Part shown: positions 5,088 through 10,633 of the stretch, piece after piece | How the letters are laid out: every line of letters begins with the position of its first letter | How positions within the stretch are numbered: position 1 is the first letter of the stretch | The notes under the pieces: generated by a model | Databases searched by the model: none | The model's input: only the letters and a program-made list of their open reading frames with translations | Told to the model about the DNA's origin: nothing | Position numbers and translations under genes: made by a program | NCBI GenBank assembly: GCA_002417905.1 | Contig: DIDB01000107.1 | Coordinates: 1 to 10,633 of the forward strand | Length of the DNA: 10,633 nt | Origin: Pseudomonadaceae bacterium UBA5811 | GTDB taxonomy: Bacteria; Pseudomonadota; Gammaproteobacteria; Pseudomonadales; Pseudomonadaceae | Direction: 5' to 3'

Positions 5088-6332
5088 ATGAAGTCAAAGT
5101 TGTGGCTCCTGAGCTGTTTTATTGTGGCCCTGACTGGCGGCCCGGCCGCCACCCAGGCCGCCAGTCTTTCCGGGCAGAGCCTGACCCTGCCCAGGGCACT
5201 GGAGGATGCCGAGGCCGCCAACCCGGATCTGGCTGCAGTCCGCTGGAATATGGATATTGCCGACGGCGGCCACCAGCAGGCCAGCCTGTTGCCCAACCCG
5301 GAGGCATCTTGGTATTCCGAGGATACTGGAACCCAGGGCGAGGTAACGGTTGCTGTCACCCAGAAAATCCTGACGGGTGGCAAGCGCAGTGCCCGCATGG
5401 AGGTGGCTGCTCATGGCCAGTCGATTGCGGCCTTGCAGTTCGAGCAGCAGCGCAACCAGCTGCGGGCTGACATCATTGAAGCGTTTTATGCAGCGCTGAT
5501 TGCCCAGGAGCAGCTCAAGCTGGCCGAACAGAACCGGGCGGTGGCAGAGCGGGGCCTGTCCGTGGCCAATACCCAGGTCCAGGCCGGGCGCTCTTCGCCC
5601 ATCGAGGCACGGCGCAGCCAGGTGCAGCTGGCCGAGGTCAGCCTGGGACTGAACCGGGCCCAGAGGGATCTGACTGTGGCTTATCGCAACCTGACAGCCC
5701 TGCTGGGCAGCAGTGTGCCGCCTTTCCGCCAGGTAGAAGGCAATATCCAGTATTTCCCGCCGGTTCCGGCCGAGGAGATTTTGCTGGATCGTCTGAAAAA
5801 TACCCGGCTGCTCCAGCTGGCTGCCCGGCAGATCGAGCAGAACGAAGCTTCGGTCGCACTGGAAAAGGCCAACCGGATTCCTGATCTGGCCGTGACCCTG
5901 GGCAACAAGCGGCTGGGGGAGGTCAACCGCAATGTGCTGGTGGTGGGGGTCTCCCTGCCACTGCCATTGTTTGACCGCAACCAGGGGAATATTTACGCCG
6001 CCAGCAAGCGGGTGGGGCAGTCCCGGGATGTGCGCAATGCCACGGAGCTGCGCCTGCAGGCCGAAACTCGCCAGTCGCTGGCCCAGTGGCAGGCCGCGCT
6101 GATATCCGTGCACTCGCTGAGCGAGACGATTATTCCGGCGGCCCGGCAGACTCTGGACAACATTACCCGGGGGTTTGAGGCGGGCAAGTTTGAGTTCATT
6201 GACGTGCTGGATGCCCAGAGGACCCTGCTGTCCGCACGTACCGAATACCTGCAGGCCGTGGGAGATGTGACCCGGGCCTGGGCGCAGATCGAGCGCATTT
6301 ATGGTGATGCATTTGTCTTGAAGGCCCGTTGA
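5088..6332 (+). CDS. czcC: CzcC, TolC-family outer-membrane channel of a heavy-metal RND pump
   Basis: This is the outer-membrane component of a CzcCBA tripartite exporter; trimers form the channel through the outer membrane and periplasm. It has 414 residues from the ATG at 5088, which gives a normal signal peptide (MKSKLWLLSCFIVALTGGPA, cleavage near TQA-AS at about 25). An in-frame TTG at 5067 adds seven residues and has no better ribosome site; neither start has a strong one. Two outer-membrane-efflux (OEP) repeats are visible. The first runs from ALEDAEAANPDLAAVRW through VTQKILTGGKRSARMEVA and a long helix to YRNLTALLG. The second runs from VVGVSLPLPLFDRNQGNI through FEAGKFEFIDVLDAQRTLL to RIYGD. 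The PLPLFDRNQG and GKFxFxDVLDAQRTL stretches are typical of CzcC/CusC-type proteins. No lipoprotein cysteine sits at the mature end. It is the first gene of the operon, with czcB starting 32 nt after its stop. Confidence 0.92.
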   Translation: MKSKLWLLSCFIVALTGGPAATQAASLSGQSLTLPRALEDAEAANPDLAAVRWNMDIADGGHQQASLLPNPEASWYSEDTGTQGEVTVAVTQKILTGGKRSARMEVAAHGQSIAALQFEQQRNQLRADIIEAFYAALIAQEQLKLAEQNRAVAERGLSVANTQVQAGRSSPIEARRSQVQLAEVSLGLNRAQRDLTVAYRNLTALLGSSVPPFRQVEGNIQYFPPVPAEEILLDRLKNTRLLQLAARQIEQNEASVALEKANRIPDLAVTLGNKRLGEVNRNVLVVGVSLPLPLFDRNQGNIYAASKRVGQSRDVRNATELRLQAETRQSLAQWQAALISVHSLSETIIPAARQTLDNITRGFEAGKFEFIDVLDAQRTLLSARTEYLQAVGDVTRAWAQIERIYGDAFVLKAR

Positions 6333-6364
6333 AACGGCTTTCAATGAACGGGTCAGGAGTTGTG

Positions 6365-7570
6365 ATGGACAGAAAGCAAGGTACGGCCACCTTCGTGATT
6401 GTGCTGGTCGGAGTTGCCCTGGGGGCATTGATCCTGCTCAGGGAGCCGGCCCCGGCCAGCGGGCCGGAAGCCGGACCGGCTGGCGGAGCAGAAGAAGCCC
6501 GCCAGGAAACTCTGGTCGAGCTGAGTGATGCCCAGGTAGCCACTGCGGGTATCGAGCTGATTGCGGCTGCCCCCGGACCGATTACCACCGAGGTGACTTT
6601 CCCGGGAGAAATCGGCTTTGACGAAAATCGCACGGCCTATGTCTTGCCGCTGGTTTCTGGTGTGGTGCAGCAGGTCCGGGCGGATCTGGGCGAACGGGTC
6701 AGGAAGGGCCAGCTGCTGGCTGTTATTTCCAGCCAGGAAATTTCCGAGCTGCGCAGTGAGGCTTCCGCGGCCCAGCGGCGTCTGGAGCTGGCCCGCCTCA
6801 AGTACGAGCGGGAGCGCAAGCTGTGGGAAGAGGGCATCTCGGCCCAGCAGGACTTTCAGGAGGCCCGTCAGGTCTGGCAGACGGCCGAAATTGAACTGCA
6901 GAATGCCCGGCAGAAAGTGAGCTCCTTTGGGGATACCGGTAACGGCAAAGGCAGCAATTACGAGCTGCGGGCCCCCTTTGATGGTGTGGTGGTTGCCCGC
7001 CGGCTGGCGCAGGGTGAGAACGTCAACGGCCTGAATACCGGGGCGGAAAGTACCAGCCTCAGCAATACGACCAACAGCGCCTTCACCATCTCTGATCTGT
7101 CACGGGTCTGGGCCAATTTCAGCATTGCCCCCCGGGATCTGCGTTATGTCCAGGTGGGCCGGGTAGCCCGGGTGATATCCCCGGATCTGGATGCCAGCGT
7201 GACCGGCACGGTGTCCTATGTGGGCAATCTGCTGGGCATCCAGACCCGGACCGCCCTGGCCAGAATTACCCTGGAAAACCCGGATGGTGCCTGGCGGCCC
7301 GGCCTGTTTGTTTCCGTACGGGTGACCACAGGGGCGCGTGAGGCCCGGGTGCGGGTACCGATGGCGGCGATCCAGACGGTTGATGAACAGCCGGTGGTCT
7401 TTGTCCGGGATGATCGCGGCTTTGTGGTCCGGCCGGTTATCCTGGGGCTGCAGGATGGCCGCCAGGCAGAAATCCTGCAGGGGCTGGCTGCCGGTGAGCG
7501 GGTTGCCGGAGCGGGCAGCTTCATCCTGAAATCCGAGCTGGCCAAGGGGTCGGCCGAGTCGTCAGAGTAG
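6365..7570 (+). CDS. czcB: CzcB, periplasmic adaptor (membrane fusion protein) of the metal RND pump
   Basis: This adaptor links the inner-membrane pump CzcA to the channel CzcC. The ATG at 6365 (401 residues) is preferred because AGGAG lies 5 nt before it; an ATG at 6344 and a TTG at 6329 lack a ribosome site. The N-terminal hydrophobic anchor is at about residues 8-25, followed by an Ala/Pro/Gly-rich stretch. A barrel-sandwich half (GEIGFDENRTAYVLPLVSG and VRADLGERVRKGQLLAVI) leads into an alpha-helical hairpin at about 116-185. The second sandwich half is YELRAPFDGVVVARR, followed by beta-barrel and membrane-proximal parts ending GAGSFILKSELAKG, a common end in CzcB. Oddly, the whole protein has no His and no Cys, and only one Met after the start. 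Known CzcB/ZneB/CusB proteins bind metal through such residues, so this adaptor may not bind metal in that way. czcA begins 9 nt after the stop. Confidence 0.93.
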   Translation: MDRKQGTATFVIVLVGVALGALILLREPAPASGPEAGPAGGAEEARQETLVELSDAQVATAGIELIAAAPGPITTEVTFPGEIGFDENRTAYVLPLVSGVVQQVRADLGERVRKGQLLAVISSQEISELRSEASAAQRRLELARLKYERERKLWEEGISAQQDFQEARQVWQTAEIELQNARQKVSSFGDTGNGKGSNYELRAPFDGVVVARRLAQGENVNGLNTGAESTSLSNTTNSAFTISDLSRVWANFSIAPRDLRYVQVGRVARVISPDLDASVTGTVSYVGNLLGIQTRTALARITLENPDGAWRPGLFVSVRVTTGAREARVRVPMAAIQTVDEQPVVFVRDDRGFVVRPVILGLQDGRQAEILQGLAAGERVAGAGSFILKSELAKGSAESSE

Positions 7571-7579
7571 GGCCAGAGC

Positions 7580-10500
7580 ATGTTTGAACGCATTATCCAA
7601 TTCGCGATCGAGCAGCGCTATCTGGTGCTGCTGGCCGTGCTGGGCATGGCTGGCATTGGTGTGTACAGCTATGGCCAGCTGCCGATTGATGCGGTGCCGG
7701 ATATCACCAATGTCCAGGTCCAGATCAATACCGGGGCACCGGGCTACTCACCGCTAGAGAGTGAGCAACGGATCACCTATCCGATTGAAACCGCCATGGC
7801 CGGCCTGCCGCATCTGGAGCAGACCCGTTCGCTGTCGCGCAGTGGCCTGTCCCAGGTGACGGTTATTTTCCGCGAGGGGACGGACCTCTATTTTGCCCGC
7901 CAGCTGGTTACCGAACGCCTGCAGTCGATCCGTGGCCAGCTGCCACTGGGTATTGAGCCGATGCTAGGGCCGATTTCCACCGGGCTGGGCGAAATTTTCA
8001 TGTGGACTGTCGAGGCCGATGAAACGGCCCGCAAGGCAGACGGGACGCCTTATACCGCGCTTGACCTGAAAGAAATCCAGGACTGGATCATCAAGCCGCA
8101 GCTGCGCAATGTGCCCGGCGTAGCCGAAATCAACACCATCGGCGGCTATACCAAACAGTTCCTGATTGCTCCGGACATGGAGCGGCTGGCAGCCTATAAC
8201 CTGACCCTGACAGACCTGATCACGGCCGTCGGACTGAATAATGAAAACGTCGGGGCCGGGTTTATTGAGCGCAATGGTGAACAGCTGATTGTGCGCTCGC
8301 CGGGGCAGGTCAGGGATGTCGCGGATATTGCCAGCATCCTGCTGGCCAATGTGGGAGGCACCCCCATCCAGATCCAGGATGTGGCCCGGGTCAGTATTGA
8401 TCACGGTCTGCGAACGGGGGCGGCCACAGAAAATGGCCGTGAAGTGGTGCTGGGAACCGTGTTCATGCTGGTGGGCGAGAACAGCCGGACCGTATCCCGG
8501 GCCGTGGCGGCCAGAATGGAGGAAATCAACCGCAGCCTGCCACAGGGTGTACGGGCCGTCACGGTATATGACCGCACCAATCTGGTGGACAAGGCCATTG
8601 GTACGGTCAAAAAAAATCTGGTCGAGGGCGCGGTCCTGGTGATCGTGGTCCTGTTCCTGTTCCTCGGGAATCTGCGCGCTGCCCTGCTGGTGGCCATGGT
8701 AATTCCACTGGCCATGTTGTTCACCTTCAGTGGCATGCTGGCCAACCGGGTCAGTGCCAATCTGATGAGTCTTGGCGCGCTGGACTTCGGGATTATCGTG
8801 GATGGTGCCGTGGTGATTGTGGAAAACGCCCTTCGCCGGCTGGCCCATGCCCAGCAGCACCGGGGGCGGCTGCTGAGCCGCTCCGAGCGGCTGCACGAGG
8901 TTTTTGCTGCCTCGAAAGAAGCGCGGCGAGCCCTGCTGTTTGGCCAGCTGATCATCATGGTGGTGTACCTGCCGATCTTTGCCCTGTCCGGTGTGGAGGG
9001 CAAGATGTTCCACCCGATGGCCTTTACCGTGGTGATTGCCCTGGTGGGCGCCCTGTTGCTATCCATCACCTTTGTTCCGGCTGCGGTGGCCCTGTTTATC
9101 AATGGCCGGGTTGAGGAAAAGGAAAACTGGCTGATGCTGCGGGCGACGCGCATTTATGAGCCGCTGCTGGATGGGGTGATCCACAACCGGCCACTGGTGT
9201 TTACCCTGGCAGTTGTACTGGTAGTGCTGTCCGGGTTGATGACGACCCGGCTGGGCAGTGAGTTTATTCCCAGCCTCAGCGAGGGGGATTTTGCCCTGCA
9301 GGCGATGCGGGCTCCCAGTACCGGTCTGGAGCAGTCCCTGCAGATGCAGGAAATCCTGGAGAAAGCCGTACTGGAGAAGATGCCTGAGGTCGAGCGTTTC
9401 TTTGCCCGGACCGGAACGGCCGAGATTGCTTCGGACCCGATGCCGCCTAATGTGTCCGACGGCTATGTGATGCTGAAGCCCAAAGAGCAATGGCCTGATC
9501 CGGGAAAATCCCGGGAGGCGCTGATTGATGAGCTGCAGGCTGCCAGCGGGTCGGTACCAGGTAATCTTTATGAAATTTCCCAGCCGATCCAGCTGCGTTT
9601 CAACGAGCTGATTTCCGGGGTGCGCAGTGATGTGGCGGTCAAGGTGTTCGGGGATGACCGTGAGGTGCTGAATGCCCAGGCCCAGAAAATTGCGGCAGTC
9701 CTGCAGAAGGTGTCCGGAGCCTCCGAGGTCAAGGTTGAACAGACCAGCGGGCTACCGGTACTGACTGTGGATATTGACCGCAACCGGGCTGCCCGTTATG
9801 GGCTGAATATCCGGGATATCCAGGATACGGTGGCGGTGGCGGTGGGTGGGCGCACGGCCAGTACCCTGTTTGAGGGAGACCGGCGTTTTGAGCTGGTGAT
9901 CCGTCTGGCAGACGAGCAGCGTACCGATCTGCAGGGCCTGTCCCGGCTGCTGATTCCCATGCCGGCCGGCAATACCGGGCGCCCGGGTGGTTTTGTGACC
10001 CTGGGTGAAGTTGCCCGGCTGGATCTGGCGCCCGGTCCCAACCAGGTGAGCCGGGAAAACGGCAAGCGGCTGGTTATTGTGACGGCCAACGTGCGCGGGC
10101 GGGATATCGGCTCCTTTGTGACAGAAGCCAGTGCCCGGCTGCAGCGCGAGGTGGACATTCCGGCCGGTTACTGGCTGACCTGGGGAGGGCAGTTCGAGCA
10201 GCTGGAGTCGGCGCTCAACCGCCTGAAGGTGGTGGTGCCTGTGGCTCTTGTGCTGGTTTTTATGCTGCTGTTCATGATGTTTGGTGATGTCCGGGATGGC
10301 CTGCTGGTCTTTACCGGCATTCCGTTTGCCCTGACTGGCGGGGTGGCTGCCCTGTTCCTGAGGGATATGCCGCTGTCCATTTCAGCCGGGGTCGGCTTTA
10401 TTGCCCTGTCCGGGGTCGCGGTGCTGAACGGCCTGGTCATGCTGTCCTTTATCCGCAATTTGCGGGAGACAGGCGTCAGCGTGGCCCAGGCTGTCCATAC

Positions 10501-10633
10501 CGGTGCCCTGACCCGGCTTCGCCCGGTGCTGATGACGGCGCTGGTCGCCTCACTGGGCTTCGTACCCATGGCCCTGGCCACCGGAACTGGCGCCGAGGTG
10601 CAGCGGCCACTGGCCACCGTGGTGATTGGCGGC
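7580..10633 (+). CDS. czcA: CzcA, HME-RND heavy-metal/proton antiporter, C-terminus cut by window edge
   Basis: This is the inner-membrane pump of the CzcCBA system. It uses proton import to drive divalent cations out through CzcB and CzcC. There are 1018 codons from the ATG at 7580 to the last base with no stop; full CzcA proteins have about 1040-1070 residues, so only the last helix and tail are missing. The start MFERIIQFAIEQRYLVLLAV is characteristic. The first transmembrane helix is at about 10-30, a long periplasmic loop follows, and helices resume near residue 350. The helix-4 signature DFGIIVDGAVVIVEN spans 402-416, placing D402, D408 and E415 at the same numbers as the proton-path residues of Cupriavidus metallidurans CzcA. 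The DFGx3DGAx3VEN form marks Zn/Co/Cd-type (HME1/2) rather than Cu/Ag (HME4) pumps. The second periplasmic loop opens with GSEFIPSLSEGD (acidic E568 and D570) and contains TAEIASDPMPPNVSDGY. The gene is 9 nt from czcB with only a weak ribosome site, so translation is probably coupled. Confidence 0.95.
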   Translation, partial: MFERIIQFAIEQRYLVLLAVLGMAGIGVYSYGQLPIDAVPDITNVQVQINTGAPGYSPLESEQRITYPIETAMAGLPHLEQTRSLSRSGLSQVTVIFREGTDLYFARQLVTERLQSIRGQLPLGIEPMLGPISTGLGEIFMWTVEADETARKADGTPYTALDLKEIQDWIIKPQLRNVPGVAEINTIGGYTKQFLIAPDMERLAAYNLTLTDLITAVGLNNENVGAGFIERNGEQLIVRSPGQVRDVADIASILLANVGGTPIQIQDVARVSIDHGLRTGAATENGREVVLGTVFMLVGENSRTVSRAVAARMEEINRSLPQGVRAVTVYDRTNLVDKAIGTVKKNLVEGAVLVIVVLFLFLGNLRAALLVAMVIPLAMLFTFSGMLANRVSANLMSLGALDFGIIVDGAVVIVENALRRLAHAQQHRGRLLSRSERLHEVFAASKEARRALLFGQLIIMVVYLPIFALSGVEGKMFHPMAFTVVIALVGALLLSITFVPAAVALFINGRVEEKENWLMLRATRIYEPLLDGVIHNRPLVFTLAVVLVVLSGLMTTRLGSEFIPSLSEGDFALQAMRAPSTGLEQSLQMQEILEKAVLEKMPEVERFFARTGTAEIASDPMPPNVSDGYVMLKPKEQWPDPGKSREALIDELQAASGSVPGNLYEISQPIQLRFNELISGVRSDVAVKVFGDDREVLNAQAQKIAAVLQKVSGASEVKVEQTSGLPVLTVDIDRNRAARYGLNIRDIQDTVAVAVGGRTASTLFEGDRRFELVIRLADEQRTDLQGLSRLLIPMPAGNTGRPGGFVTLGEVARLDLAPGPNQVSRENGKRLVIVTANVRGRDIGSFVTEASARLQREVDIPAGYWLTWGGQFEQLESALNRLKVVVPVALVLVFMLLFMMFGDVRDGLLVFTGIPFALTGGVAALFLRDMPLSISAGVGFIALSGVAVLNGLVMLSFIRNLRETGVSVAQAVHTGALTRLRPVLMTALVASLGFVPMALATGTGAEVQRPLATVVIGG

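Noticed and set aside
5088..5120. CzcC as a lipoprotein, because of the LLSC stretch near its start
   Set aside because: The cysteine is at residue 10, too early for a lipobox, and a normal signal-peptidase I site (TQA-A) lies further on.
5094..6428. A 444-codon open frame on the minus strand across czcC, longer than czcC itself
   Set aside because: The plus-strand translation has a signal peptide, both OEP repeats and family motifs. The antisense product is rich in Gln, Leu, Gly and Pro with no recognisable motif, as expected for a shadow frame in GC-rich DNA.
7964..9013. A 349-codon open frame on the minus strand inside czcA
   Set aside because: It is His/Gln-rich, low-complexity antisense to a continuous, clearly conserved CzcA frame. 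No ribosome site or motif supports it.

Overview
The window looks like a piece of chromosome from a GC-rich proteobacterium, most likely a gamma- or betaproteobacterium. The protein families are proteobacterial: the Sbp/CysT sulfate ABC system, a CzcCBA tripartite RND pump, SurE and a GFA-type protein. Start sites have ordinary Shine-Dalgarno signals, and coding DNA is GC-rich with short, sharply AT-rich promoter islands. I see no insertion sequence, integrase, tRNA, rRNA, CRISPR array or phage gene. A species cannot be named from this sequence alone.

Left part (1-2980), sulfur uptake. On the minus strand a small two-helix membrane protein (1395-1670) is followed by a sulfate-binding protein of Sbp type (256-1251) and the start of the permease cysT (1-219, running off the left edge). 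A second periplasmic binding protein, with CysP-like sequence signatures, is on the plus strand (1962-2957). It ends just before a hairpin shared with the convergent gene surE. Each binding-protein gene has nearly the same AT-rich, roughly palindromic 26-bp element 91 or 98 nt before its start codon, oriented the same way relative to the gene. This looks like a shared operator, plausibly for CysB or another sulfur-starvation regulator, and is the most interesting non-coding signal in the window.

Middle part (2989-4950), accessory genes. A SurE-family nucleotidase starting at TTG (2989-3762) and a GFA-fold protein lacking one of its usual zinc cysteines (3826-4257) are on the minus strand and may be co-transcribed. 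On the plus strand is a small exported protein made of two 43-residue repeats (4458-4895). A perfect 6-4-6 inverted repeat precedes it and a strong hairpin follows it.

Right part (4950-10633), heavy-metal efflux. A czcC-czcB-czcA operon follows a regulatory region carrying a TTACA-N4-TGTAA box of the kind bound by CzcR/CopR-type response regulators. CzcA carries the DFGx3DGAx3VEN signature of divalent-cation (Zn/Co/Cd type) HME-RND pumps and is cut by the window edge at residue 1018. CzcC (outer-membrane channel), CzcB (periplasmic adaptor) and CzcA (inner-membrane proton antiporter) should together form one envelope-spanning pump. The regulator genes are not in the window.

The genes themselves belong to known families. 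The less ordinary items are the paired operator, the small membrane protein beside it, the repeat protein, the GFA variant, and a CzcB with no His or Cys.
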